Source: Caldora sp965222765
GTDB lineage: Bacteria > Cyanobacteriota > Cyanobacteriia > Cyanobacteriales > Coleofasciculaceae
Assembly: GCA_965222765.1 (NCBI GenBank)
Contig: CBDCVG010000108.1
Location: 186,001-250,000, forward strand
DNA: 64,000 nt
Direction of reading: 5' to 3'
The position numbers and the translations under genes are program-made. Below, piece by piece: positions 18,079-27,070 of this stretch; position 1 is the first letter of the stretch; each line of letters begins with the position of its first letter. The notes beneath the pieces were generated by a model. That model made no database searches. It was not told the origin of the DNA and saw nothing but the letters and a program-made list of their open reading frames with translations.

Positions 18079-18104
18079 TCTCCAAAAGTCTTACAGGTCT
18101 ATTA

Positions 18105-18131
18105 CCCTCAATACTATATGTTGAGGGTTTT
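18105..18131 (+). terminator. rho-independent terminator after DUF4278 gene
   Basis: CCCTCAA, a 9-base loop, TTGAGGG and then TTTTAT lie 26 bases after the stop of the 17905 gene. Stem plus T-run is the expected form. Confidence 0.7.
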
Positions 18132-18222
18132 ATCTGAAAAACTTTTTGTTGCTAATTTTATTTATTAAATTTTACTGACTGTTAGAAGTTGAAGATATTA
18201 AATTTTTTACTGGAGATTCTAT

Positions 18223-18429
18223 ATGTTGAAATTAAATTATTGTCGAAGTTGCCGCTACTATCAACCTACTGGACGTAGAGGAGGAATGTGTCAACTGTTG
18301 ACAGTTCCTGTTAGAGGTGGTTGGAAGGCTTGTTCTTGTTCGGCTCTGCCTTTTGGAACTACAATTAATTCCGCTTCTCCCATTATCCAAAAGCCCAATC
18401 CTGAGTTGATTGCTATTGGTGGAATTTAG
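18223..18429 (+). CDS. small cysteine-rich cyanobacterial protein
   Basis: The 68 residues begin MLKLNYCRSCRYYQPTGRRGG and hold five cysteines (CRSC, MC, CSC) in the first 45 residues. The pattern suggests a small metal-binding knuckle; I recognise the type as a conserved cyanobacterial hypothetical protein but cannot name it. The tail is plain. It follows the DUF4278 gene and its terminator, so it probably has its own promoter. Confidence 0.7.
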   Translation: MLKLNYCRSCRYYQPTGRRGGMCQLLTVPVRGGWKACSCSALPFGTTINSASPIIQKPNPELIAIGGI

Positions 18430-18633
18430 TATCAATCGCCATTTATCCCCACGTTATATCCGCTCCGATTAGCGTCGGGAATATGTCACCGAAAGCGGCA
18501 GGAAGCCGATTGCTTCAAGAGATGGGAGGGATAGCCGCCCGCTGCTTAGTTGACAAGTTATTTGTTATTTGATTTCTTGACAAACAACTAACAACAAATA
18601 ACACTTGCATCCCCCGTGCTTCAGCCTTATTTT

Positions 18634-19908
18634 TCACGACTTATGCAGCTCAACTAAATTCTGTTCATACTTAGATAACAAATTCTCCACAACTCGTTCC
18701 CAAGAAAACAATGCTACTGCTCGCTGTCGTCCAGCTTTTCCCATAGCTTTCCTTAAATCTTCATTCTCCAGCAAGCGTAGAATAGCTGCGGCTAAGGAGC
18801 TAGGATTACCCGGTTCAACTAATAAACCAGTTTTACCATCTTCAACATATTCAGCCGTACCACCAGTTCGTGTAGAAATTACAGGAACTCCTACCGCCAT
18901 TGCTTCAATCGGGGGATTGCCTGATGGTTCATCCCACACCGATGGAAAGATAAAAATATCTGCCTGCTGATAACGGTTAATTAATTCAAGGTGCGGAGTA
19001 TAACCGCTAAAAAATACCTTCTTAGCTAGATCACAAGTAAGTTTGTTCTGCAAATGTAACCAATAATCTTCAGAATAAAATGATGCCAAACTTTGAACAA
19101 GAGGATTATTGCTCAGTTCAACAATAAATTCTTTGGGTACCACTCCTCTCGATCCGACAATTTCTAGCTCTACTTGAGGGTAAGACTCAACCACTTTTGC
19201 AAAAGCGTCTAGTAATACATGTACTCCTTTTTCTGGAGAAATTCTACCAATAAAGAGTAATTTTTTAATCTTATTGGTTGCGGTATCGCTCTGACTGTTA
19301 CTGGGCACAAAGTACTTGACATCCCTACCATTAAGAAGAGTCTGAAAACGGTTGGTAAACTCGGGAAAACTTCTGCGGGTCTTTTCCGTAATATAGTCAC
19401 TACAGCCAATAATCAGATCGACCTCCCTGAGCCGCTGCTGGATCATTGAGTGCTCAAGTTGCGTTAACCATTCACAACTCATCCTCAAGATAATTTTGAT
19501 GTCGGGATTGCAAGCTCGGATTACAGGAACAAACTGAGAAAAATTGAACAGATGAACAACATCGCATTGCTGCTTCCTCAAGTCAATCGCTACTTGCAAA
19601 GCATATCCTAAGTAGTACAACTTAGAAGCAAAGAGAGGATGTTCGGAATTACCGATTCGTGCCCATGGTTGGAGCAGTTTCAGCAAAACTCGATCAAGAG
19701 CTATCGGTACTAGTTGATAATCAACTCTCTCATCTCTTGCCACTTTTTCCTGTAGAGCTTTCCGCTGTAAGCGACCTTTTTTAGTATAAACAATAACATT
19801 ACAAGATTGAGCTAGGCGGCTCGCTACCTCATAAATCCAAATTCCTAAAGAGTTGCGAGAGGGATGAATAACCAGATCTAAGGGCTGTGCTACCAAAGCA
19901 ATCTTCAC
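18634..19908 (-). CDS. GT4 family glycosyltransferase
   Basis: The 424 residues form a GT-B glycosyltransferase. The N-terminal domain starts KIALVAQPLDLVIHP. The C-terminal domain has IGRISPEKGVHVLLDAF and the donor-binding FPSVWDEPSGNPPIEAMAVGVPVISTRTGGTAEYVEDGKTGLLVEP (EX7E region). It transfers a sugar from an NDP-sugar to an unknown acceptor at the inner membrane face. The upstream GT2 gene is 65 bases away on the same strand, so the pair probably works in one surface-glycan pathway. Confidence 0.92.
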   Translation of the reverse strand: MKIALVAQPLDLVIHPSRNSLGIWIYEVASRLAQSCNVIVYTKKGRLQRKALQEKVARDERVDYQLVPIALDRVLLKLLQPWARIGNSEHPLFASKLYYLGYALQVAIDLRKQQCDVVHLFNFSQFVPVIRACNPDIKIILRMSCEWLTQLEHSMIQQRLREVDLIIGCSDYITEKTRRSFPEFTNRFQTLLNGRDVKYFVPSNSQSDTATNKIKKLLFIGRISPEKGVHVLLDAFAKVVESYPQVELEIVGSRGVVPKEFIVELSNNPLVQSLASFYSEDYWLHLQNKLTCDLAKKVFFSGYTPHLELINRYQQADIFIFPSVWDEPSGNPPIEAMAVGVPVISTRTGGTAEYVEDGKTGLLVEPGNPSSLAAAILRLLENEDLRKAMGKAGRQRAVALFSWERVVENLLSKYEQNLVELHKS

Positions 19909-19973
19909 TGTTTTTATTCCTAGGCTTATTAGAGATTCAATTAAACTAACTTCTTATGAACAATGAGGCTAAG

Positions 19974-20954
19974 TTAACGAAGCAAATTCCTTCTAGAACG
20001 GAGCGGAGTAAGCCAGGGTAATTGAATATTCTTAAGGTTTTTATAAGAGTACTCCAACAGCTGTATAGTGGCTATGAGCACATCTCTTCCCAACTTAGCC
20101 CAGTTCCAGTAAGCACCTAACCAATGTGCCATTTGCACATAACAACCTATTCTCTCATACAGACTTAATGGAGCTTGTCTAATAGAACTCGAATACTCGG
20201 ATAAAATTTTCCAATTGGGTAGGATAATGCGATTAGCGTTGGCTGGATCAAACCATACCGCATACTGATGGAGTCTTGTCAGTTTTCGCTTCGGGTGAAA
20301 CAGAAGTTCTATAGACTGTTGTGGATGCCTCCTGGCACAAAACAGATATTCTGGGAGTTCAAAAAACTGACCATACAGACTGAGTCTTGCCAATAATACT
20401 CGATCTGAACCTGCATAAGAGCCAATCAGTGGTGTTTTTGCCAGAGTGCTGCTGCGGATTAGACCAAAAATCTGATAGCAGCGGTGATGGAGACGGGTAA
20501 GGTCATAAAAACGCTCATGGGGCTTTAGTGAAGAGGTTTTTAGCTCTACTTTATAGTTCTCTATTAACTCAGAAAATTCATTGATAATCTTTATTTTAGG
20601 ATAGCACAGAACTACGGAAGGATTGTTATCGAGTACTTCAAGGCACTTTTCCAGAAATTCTGGAGTACAGATATCATCATGAGCAGCCCACTTGAAGTAT
20701 TTACCACGAGATAACTCAAAGACACGATTGTAATTCCAAGCAGGACCAAAATTTTTCTGATTGTAGTAATAACGGATGCGTTTATCTTGGGCTGCGTATG
20801 CCTGACAAATTGTCCCGGTTCTGTCAGTAGAAGCATTATCTGAAATAATCAGCTCGAAATCTTCAAAAGTTTGATATAACAGGGACTTTAGTGACTCTTC
20901 TAGGAAATTTTCACCGTTATATACCGGCAATCCAATACTAATGCAAGGTTGCAT
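19974..20954 (-). CDS. GT2 family glycosyltransferase
   Basis: The 326 residues have a GT-A fold: SIGLPVYNGENFLEESLKSLL, FELIISDNASTDRT, and a metal-site-like AAHDD near residue 93. The C-terminal third is basic and aromatic with one weak hydrophobic helix. It probably adds a sugar to a lipid-linked or protein-linked glycan. It is the first gene of a two-gene unit with the GT4 gene. Confidence 0.9.
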   Translation of the reverse strand: MQPCISIGLPVYNGENFLEESLKSLLYQTFEDFELIISDNASTDRTGTICQAYAAQDKRIRYYYNQKNFGPAWNYNRVFELSRGKYFKWAAHDDICTPEFLEKCLEVLDNNPSVVLCYPKIKIINEFSELIENYKVELKTSSLKPHERFYDLTRLHHRCYQIFGLIRSSTLAKTPLIGSYAGSDRVLLARLSLYGQFFELPEYLFCARRHPQQSIELLFHPKRKLTRLHQYAVWFDPANANRIILPNWKILSEYSSSIRQAPLSLYERIGCYVQMAHWLGAYWNWAKLGRDVLIATIQLLEYSYKNLKNIQLPWLTPLRSRRNLLR

Positions 20955-21449
20955 ATTTTTTAATCTAACTAGAGTGTAAATTTTGGGATAATAGCTTAAG
21001 TTTAATCCTTAAACTTCTTGGACTTAAATTATTGCTAGGCTAGCACAAGGGTTGCAAGAATGTAACCAAAAATTCCCTCACCACTTCCCTTTTTTCAAAG
21101 GAAAAAAAGTCATCATACTTAAAATATGAGCATCAATGATGAAAATCTTTTGTGTGAATCATGGATAATCACTCCGGAACCGTTGCCTGTTTCCAGATGA
21201 GCTGTTGCCTTCTATCACTATCAGATAAATTACTCCCAAACCCTATGTCCCTAATCCCATAGCTGACGAACATTAATATTGACGTGCTTGTTGGCTTAAG
21301 CAAGCTAAACCTGAGGATATAGCTCAAATTGTTCAGCTTGGTGCAAATCTATTAGCTCAAGCCATCAAACCCAAATGGGGATGAGTTAAATAATTCTGTT
21401 CGTCAACTCGACCTGTAAAATAAGAGATGGCGCTTCATATTTCTTAATC
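20955..21449. other. intergenic region, possible gene relic
   Basis: There is no convincing gene in these 495 bases. A short stop-bounded reading at about 21296-21383 gives AKPEDIAQIVQLGANLLAQA, which looks like a protein C-terminus but matches nothing I can name. The divergent promoters for the GT2 gene and ubiD should lie here. Confidence 0.4.
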
Positions 21450-22958
21450 ATGGCCAGAGACTTGCGGGGATTTCTGAAACTACTGGAGGAAAGGGGGCAA
21501 TTAAAGAAGATTACAGCTTTAGTTGACCCAGATTTGGAAATTGCCGAGATTTCCAACCGAATGCTCCAACGGGGTGGTCCGGGGTTACTATTTGAAAATG
21601 TCAAAGGCTCATCCTTTCCCTTAGCAGTTAACCTGTTGGGAACAGAGGAACGGGTTTGCTGGGCGATGAATAGGTCGCATCCCCAGGAGTTGGAGGCTCT
21701 GGGGAAGAAGCTGGGGATGCTACAACAACCGAAGCCACCAAAGAAGATTGGACAGGCAGTGGAATTTGGCAAGATACTGTTTGACGTGGTGAAGGCGAAG
21801 CCAGGAAGGGACTTTTTACCTGCTTGCCAGCAAGTGGTAGTGGAGAAAGATGCTCTGGATTTGCATAAACTGCCTTTGATTCGTCCTTATCCGGGGGATG
21901 CAGGCAAAATAATTACCCTAGGTTTGGTGATTACCAAGGATTGTGAGACGGGGACACCGAATGTCGGGGTGTATCGGTTGCAACTACAATCGAGCAACAC
22001 GATGACGGTACATTGGCTATCAGTGCGGGGTGGAGCTCGGCATCTGCGGAAAGCAGCAGAGAAAGGTAAGAAACTGGAAATTGCGATCGCTCTTGGTGTG
22101 GATCCTTTAATTATTTTGGCAGCTGCTACCCCAATTCCAGTAGACTTGTCAGAATGGCTGTTTGCGGGACTTTACGGTGGTTCGGGGGTCAAGCTAGCCA
22201 AATGTAAGACTTTAAATTTGGAAGTGCCAGCGGACTCGGAATTTGTCCTAGAAGGTACGATTACCCCAGGAGAAATGTTACCAGACGGACCTTGTGGAGA
22301 TCATATGGGTTACTACGGTGGGGTAGAAGATTCACCGCTGATTCGCTTCCACTGTCTGACACACCGACAAGATCCAATTTATCTGACTACCTTTAGTGGG
22401 CGTCCACCGAAGGAAGAAGCCATGATGGCGATCGCACTGAATCGCATTTATACTCCAATTCTACGGCAACAAGTCTCTGAGATTGTTGACTTTTTCTTGC
22501 CGATGGAAGCCCTTAGTTACAAAGCGGCGATTATTTCCATTGATAAAGCTTACCCCGGACAAGCCCGACGAGCAGCCTTAGCTTTCTGGAGTGCTTTACC
22601 TCAATTCACATACACCAAGTTTGTAATTGTGGTAGATAAGGCAATTAATATTCGCGATCCTCGTCAAGTGGTGTGGGCAATTAGTTCCAAAGTTGATCCC
22701 TCGCGGGATGTCTTTATTTTGCCCCAGACGCCGTTTGACAGTTTGGACTTTGCTAGTGAAAAAATTGGTTTAGGTGGACGTATGGGTATTGATGCTACTA
22801 CCAAGATTCCTCCGGAAACAGAACATGAATGGGGTGAAACTTTAGAATCTGATCCCGATGTAGCAGCAATGGTGGAGCGACGTTGGGCAGAATATGGCTT
22901 AGCTGATTTAGAGTTAGGGGAAGTAGACCCAAATTTGTTTGGTTATGACATGCGGTAG
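21450..22958 (+). CDS. UbiD family decarboxylase
   Basis: The 502 residues match UbiD-type (de)carboxylases that use prenylated FMN made by UbiX. Visible motifs are the N-terminal MARDLRGFLKLLEERGQL, NVGVYRLQL, EGTITPGEMLPDGPCGDHMGYYG (the conserved Glu-rich active region), YLTTFSGRPPKEEAMM and the C-terminal IGLGGRMGIDATTK. In cyanobacteria the likely role is decarboxylating a prenylated hydroxybenzoate in plastoquinone synthesis; that substrate is inferred from the family. UbiX is not in the window. Confidence 0.88.
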   Translation: MARDLRGFLKLLEERGQLKKITALVDPDLEIAEISNRMLQRGGPGLLFENVKGSSFPLAVNLLGTEERVCWAMNRSHPQELEALGKKLGMLQQPKPPKKIGQAVEFGKILFDVVKAKPGRDFLPACQQVVVEKDALDLHKLPLIRPYPGDAGKIITLGLVITKDCETGTPNVGVYRLQLQSSNTMTVHWLSVRGGARHLRKAAEKGKKLEIAIALGVDPLIILAAATPIPVDLSEWLFAGLYGGSGVKLAKCKTLNLEVPADSEFVLEGTITPGEMLPDGPCGDHMGYYGGVEDSPLIRFHCLTHRQDPIYLTTFSGRPPKEEAMMAIALNRIYTPILRQQVSEIVDFFLPMEALSYKAAIISIDKAYPGQARRAALAFWSALPQFTYTKFVIVVDKAINIRDPRQVVWAISSKVDPSRDVFILPQTPFDSLDFASEKIGLGGRMGIDATTKIPPETEHEWGETLESDPDVAAMVERRWAEYGLADLELGEVDPNLFGYDMR

Positions 22959-23089
22959 TTGAAGTTTATAGCGATTTTATAGTGTGACAGCTCCCGTCGC
23001 TAAACCTAATTCCTTGAAAGTTTTACTTACTTATTGATACCCTGATTGACACGACCCGGCAATCTGATTAGATAGAACCTAAGCGAAGC

Positions 23090-23155
23090 GTTGCGTAGGG
23101 GGTATGGGGGAGGCGCTCCGTCCCCCATCGGGGGGTCTGGGGGGCTGGTCCCCCA
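23090..23155. repeat. GC-rich palindromic repeat
   Basis: GGGGGAGGCGCTCCGTCCCCC, followed by GGGGGGTCTGGGGGGCTGG and TCCCCCA, can fold on itself. The base composition is far above the local average. It lies between ubiD and the SH3 protein; the rest of the 22959-23292 gap holds only a GGGCGAACCCGCCC palindrome near 23266. Confidence 0.5.
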
Positions 23156-23292
23156 GAAAAAACCTTCATCTTTGGCGAGAATAAATGGGCTAAAAGCATT
23201 ATGGCTCAACACTTCAGCTTACTTGTCACCCCCTAAGGGTAAATTATGGTGTAGTTGCCAAGTTTCGGGCGAACCCGCCCCTAGATATTGAA

Positions 23293-24150
23293 TTAATTGG
23301 GACAAAGGATCAGAAAAGCTGAAGGGATAAAACCATTCACAGGAGCAGAAATTGGTACCCAGCCATTTGCACCCCGATTCACAAGCGTAACCTGAGTGCC
23401 ATTATTTAACGTACCGACAACAGTGGCATTCCCTGAAGCACTTTGTCGCACAGGAATACCGCCTGTCGATTGAATTTGGCGACATTTACTAGTAGTCGGC
23501 GTGGTGGGAGGTTTGGGAGTAGTTGTTTGACTACAGAATTTAAGAAATTGACCAAACACATACCCTTGACGAGGTGCAGAAATTGGTACCCAACCATCAG
23601 TACCAGTGTTAACAATAGTAACTTTAGTACCATTGGCTAATGAGTCAATGGTTGGGCCATTAGGACTCGAACGAACATTAAGATTTTGACTTTTAGTGCT
23701 AACTTCGCGACATTTATCAGCAGGAGGGGGTGGGGTTGAAGAGCGGGATCTTTGTGGGGAAGGAGCTGTTTGAGTACATGCTTTGAGATATTTCCCAAAT
23801 ACGAAGCCTTCCTTCGGAGCAGAAATTGGCACCCAAGCACCGCTACCAGTATTTTTAATTGTGACTTGCTCCCCATTATTTACTCTGCCGATAACTGGAC
23901 CATTTGGACTAGAGCGAATATTGAGATAGAGATTGTTGCTGGGAGTATTAACCTGACGACAGTTTGTTGATGCCTGTGCTAGTTGATACTCATCTTCGTT
24001 CTCGGATGAGATTGTTTCTGGAGCAGAGTTTTGGGTATTTTGAGGAGTTGCAGTACTAGTAGCGGTAGAGGTCATGGGAAAAGTTGTCACTGCTAATGCT
24101 AGTGAGACACTCAGAGCTACAGGTGTTTGCCAACTACTAATGTTTCTCAT
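23293..24150 (-). CDS. exported protein with three SH3b domains
   Basis: The 285 residues have a signal peptide (PVALSVSLALAVTTFPM), a Thr/Ser-rich linker and three bacterial SH3 domains at about 62-122, 145-205 and 220-283. Each has the N(V/I)RSSPNGPxIxxLxNGTxVTI and WVPISAP signature. Bacterial SH3 domains usually bind cell-wall peptides. Each repeat has a cysteine near both ends, so a disulphide per domain is possible. No catalytic domain is present; a wall-binding or sensory role is inferred. Confidence 0.88.
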   Translation of the reverse strand: MRNISSWQTPVALSVSLALAVTTFPMTSTATSTATPQNTQNSAPETISSENEDEYQLAQASTNCRQVNTPSNNLYLNIRSSPNGPVIGRVNNGEQVTIKNTGSGAWVPISAPKEGFVFGKYLKACTQTAPSPQRSRSSTPPPPADKCREVSTKSQNLNVRSSPNGPTIDSLANGTKVTIVNTGTDGWVPISAPRQGYVFGQFLKFCSQTTTPKPPTTPTTSKCRQIQSTGGIPVRQSASGNATVVGTLNNGTQVTLVNRGANGWVPISAPVNGFIPSAFLILCPN

Positions 24151-24215
24151 AGGGAAAATTCCTAAATCACACCACAGGGGGATAATAGCATTTTGGTCAT
24201 GGTTAATTAATAATT

Positions 24216-24952
24216 ACAATTCTCTTATTTGTAGGCATCGCTGGAGGAATCAAAGATGTTGCGATTGGGGATGTGGTGGTAGCGACTGATGTTTACGGCT
24301 ATGAGTCAGGAAAAGTAGCACAGGAGTTTTTTACCCGCCCTCAGGTGGGAAAGTCTGCTTATGCGCTGGTGCAGAGAGCGAAATTTGAGGCGAAACAAGA
24401 GGAATGGTTAGAACGGCTATCCAGCAAACCCCGTGTGTTTGTGGCTCCCATTGCTGCTGGGGAGAAGGTTGTTGCTTCTAAGCACTCAGACATTTTCCAG
24501 TTTTTGAGGGCAAGTTATAACGATGCGATCGCAGTTGAGATGGAGGGGTTTGGTTTCTTGAGTGCAACCTTTGCCTATCCTAATATTAAAGCGATCGTGA
24601 TTCGAGGTATTTCTGATTTAATTGAGGGTAAAAATGACGATTCTATAGAACCGGAAGAGGTTCGACAGAAGAAGGCTTCTGATCATGCCAGTGCTTTTGC
24701 TTTTCAGGTGCTCTCGAAATTTCAGACAACTAAAGAATCACTAAAAATTGAACCCCAATTGATCGAACAAGTCAAGATGGCTATTAAGCCGGAACGTTTT
24801 CCCAGTTACAAGGCCCTTGCTACAGAGTTGGGAATCGCTCTTTCCACCGTGGGCAATTTTTTGAAGGGCAATGCGGTAGATTATCTCAATTTTGTTGCAA
24901 TTAGTGAAAAATTGAAGCTGGATTGGCAAGAAATCGTTGCTAAACCTGATGA
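24216..24952 (+). pseudogene. nucleoside phosphorylase-HTH protein, truncated at both ends
   Basis: The homology opens abruptly at ILLFVGIAGGIKDVAIGDVV, the mid-domain glycine motif of the MTA/SAH nucleosidase-phosphorylase superfamily, so about the first 70 residues are missing; a GTG at 24273 is only an internal codon. AIAVEMEGFGFL and VIRGISDLI, the substrate-site motifs, are present. A helix-turn-helix-like segment follows (YKALATELGIALSTVGNFLKG). Similar phosphorylase modules sit in cyanobacterial STAND/effector proteins. The frame then runs into the IS630 element at 24953. Confidence 0.75.
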
Positions 24953-25903
24953 TATAGTCAGTTCAAATAAGAGTGGAACATTAAGCAGTACAATAGTTGC
25001 GAATAATTTCATCCAGAGAAGTGTCTATATTCGCATACATTCTGGCTCTCTTTAATGCACTAAAATCATGCTCAATATCATTAAAATCAGGAGAGTATTT
25101 CGGCAAAAATAATACTTGATGCCCTCCTGACTCCATTAATTCTCTAATTACATTTTTTCTATGAATTGGTGCATTATCCATAATTATTACTGAAGGTATT
25201 TCTAATGACGGTAATAAATATTTCGTTAGCCACCCTTCAAATATTTCTGCATTCAGACTCTCTCTAAATAACATCGGCGCAATTAGATCTTTGTCTTTTT
25301 TTCTTCTTCCCGCTACTAAATTTTCTCTTTTCCCTCGTTTTCCTGTTTTTTCCCCGTACAGTTTTTTGCCTTTTTTTGACCAGCCATAAATGTAAGTTTG
25401 TGTCTCTTCAAACCCTGACTCATCAATGAATACCAGGCTTTTGACTCCATATATTTTTATTAATTCTCTTAGTGCTCTTAAATACTTAATTCTTTCTTTT
25501 CTATTTCTTTCTCGATAACGAAGTTCTTTTTTTTTACGAGTTATTTTCATTTTTTTGAGCGCCGAAAATATGGCACTCTTAGACACTCCAAATTTTTTGG
25601 CTCTGTCTAATAATTTCGCCTCTGGATTTTCTTTGACATCTTGTTCTAATGCTTTCCAGTCCAGTTTTCTTTGACGACGTTCTACCTTAGTTGCCTTTAG
25701 TTCTTTACGGTCTAACCACCTATATATTGTCGTTCTTCCTATCCCAAAGACTTTCGCTGCTTTGGTAATCTTTCCACCATTTTCTATATATTCTATGACT
25801 TTCTTTCTTATATCTAGATTGTACGGCATTGTTGGAGCTCGTTGAAAATATACCTTTTTTATTTTACTTCATTACTGTTTCATCCTTAACTGGAACAACT
25901 ATA
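24953..25903 (-). mobile_element. IS630 family insertion sequence
   Basis: Ends TATAGTCAGTTCAAATAAG (from 24953) and, on the other strand from 25903, TATAGTTGTTCCAGTTAAGG match at about 19 of 28 positions. The terminal TA on each side fits the TA target duplication of the family. Total length is about 950 bases, with one transposase gene. Different genes lie on either side. Confidence 0.75.
24981..25829 (-). CDS. IS630 family transposase
   Basis: The 282 residues are full length: an N-terminal helix-turn-helix (NGGKITKAAKVFGIGRTTIYRWL), a second HTH (AKKFGVSKSAIFSALKKM), and a DDE catalytic core with FIDESGF (first Asp), IIMDNAPIHR (second Asp) and SPDFNDIEHDFSALK (Glu in the NxIE position). 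All three acidic residues are present, so it may be active. The AT-rich, lysine-rich codon use differs from its neighbours. Confidence 0.92.
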   Translation of the reverse strand: MPYNLDIRKKVIEYIENGGKITKAAKVFGIGRTTIYRWLDRKELKATKVERRQRKLDWKALEQDVKENPEAKLLDRAKKFGVSKSAIFSALKKMKITRKKKELRYRERNRKERIKYLRALRELIKIYGVKSLVFIDESGFEETQTYIYGWSKKGKKLYGEKTGKRGKRENLVAGRRKKDKDLIAPMLFRESLNAEIFEGWLTKYLLPSLEIPSVIIMDNAPIHRKNVIRELMESGGHQVLFLPKYSPDFNDIEHDFSALKRARMYANIDTSLDEIIRNYCTA

Positions 25904-26392
25904 AATACCACTGCCTTAACAGGTAACCAAGCCACTAAAACCACTGTCAGCCAAAAGATGGCAAATGCCAGAATCATTCATCTGGCAACCCACGGATTAC
26001 TAGATGATTTTGGTTTTGGTGTACCCGGTGCAGTTGCTCTTGCTCCCACTACTGATGATAATGGTCTACTGACTGCTGGAGAAATCCTCAGCCTCAAGCT
26101 GAATACCCAACTAGTAGTCTTGAGTGCTTGCGACACTGGCAGAGGGGAAATCAGTAGTGATGGAGTCATCGGACTATCCCGCTCCTTGGTTCTGGCTGGT
26201 GCTCCTAGTCTTATCGTTTCCCTGTGGGTAGTACCAGATATTCCTACTGCCTCCTTGATGACCGAATTTTACCGTCAATTAGACAAAAACCAAGATAAAG
26301 CCCAAGCCTTACGTCAAGCAATGCTCATCACTAAGCAACAATATCCCAACCCTAAAGATTGGGCAGCATTCACCTTAATTGGGGAATCTTAG
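25902..26392 (+). pseudogene. CHAT protease domain, C-terminal fragment
   Basis: Starting exactly at the IS630 end, the frame reads NTTALTGNQATKTTV and continues through a complete CHAT (caspase-like) core: IIHLATHGLLDD (catalytic His), VVLSACDTGRGE (catalytic Cys), GVIGLSRSLVLAGAPSLIVSLW and a C-terminal KDWAAFTLIGES. In cyanobacteria this is the end of TPR-CHAT proteins; the TPR half and the start of CHAT are gone. Frames read through the IS from 25829 but that part is not homologous. It is probably not expressed. Confidence 0.82.
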
Positions 26393-26551
26393 CTAGGACT
26401 TATATCAAGTTCGGTAGACATCTTCAGTCCACATAAACGTTCCCTTTTGGAAAGGCTGCACGGGCAACTCTGGCTGTTTCTTCCGGGATTACCCATTCGT
26501 TTTTGGGATGAAGTGTGACACCCCCTCTTAATTCGCCAACAGTATCTTTTT

Positions 26552-27022
26552 TTACCCATCAACTTTTTTAACATTACCTGCTCTGACCCAACCTTCTTGG
26601 CTGGTATCAGGTAGGCGCACTTTCTGCCATAGTTTATCATCACTATCTTTGAGAATAATGATTTCTTGATTGTAGGCAATACCACCAATGCGGTTGGCAT
26701 TTGCAGAAGGTTTATCCCTAAGACTCAATCCTTCTGGCCAAGTAACAGTAGCTTTATAAGCTCCTGGCTCTAGTTCCTTCTTTGGTGACTCAGAAGGAGT
26801 TGGTTTAGGTTTTTTGTCCGATGAAGAGGGAGAAGCCTTAGGAGAAGTGGCTGTTTTAGGAGATGGAGACGGTTTTGGTTTCTCCTCTGGAAAGATCGGT
26901 TTTTCTGGAGTATTTGACAACTTCGTAAAGAAATAATATCCAGCCGCCACACCAGCACTCAGCAATAGGGAGATACCGAGCAAGAAACCGATAATGAATT
27001 GAGCTACACCTGACAAACTCAT
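26552..27022 (-). CDS. membrane-anchored SH3 domain protein
   Basis: The 156-residue product starts at ATG 27022 (MSLSGVAQFIIGFLLG); a longer frame to 27067 only translates a TTTGTTG heptamer repeat. There is one N-terminal transmembrane helix, a Pro/Ser/Lys linker (PKPSPSPKTATSPKASPSSS), and a C-terminal bacterial SH3 domain (VTWPEGLSLRDKPSANANRIGG ... WVRAG). It is probably anchored with the SH3 domain in the periplasm. It is 48 bases downstream of ycf46. Confidence 0.82.
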   Translation of the reverse strand: MSLSGVAQFIIGFLLGISLLLSAGVAAGYYFFTKLSNTPEKPIFPEEKPKPSPSPKTATSPKASPSSSDKKPKPTPSESPKKELEPGAYKATVTWPEGLSLRDKPSANANRIGGIAYNQEIIILKDSDDKLWQKVRLPDTSQEGWVRAGNVKKVDG

Positions 27023-27070
27023 GGTTGTTTGTTGTTTGTTGTTTGTTGTTTGTTGATCAATAACCATCAG

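Noticed and set aside
18440..18540. A reading HRKRQEADCFKRWEG that resembles a TnpB tail, with a GGGAGGG...CCGCCC region
   Set aside because: Too short and without a RuvC or zinc motif or a clear right-end hairpin; I could not support an element.
27023..27067. N-terminal extension of the SH3 protein (MVIDQQTTNNKQQTT)
   Set aside because: It is a translation of the TTTGTTG heptamer array; the ATG at 27022 precedes a proper membrane helix.
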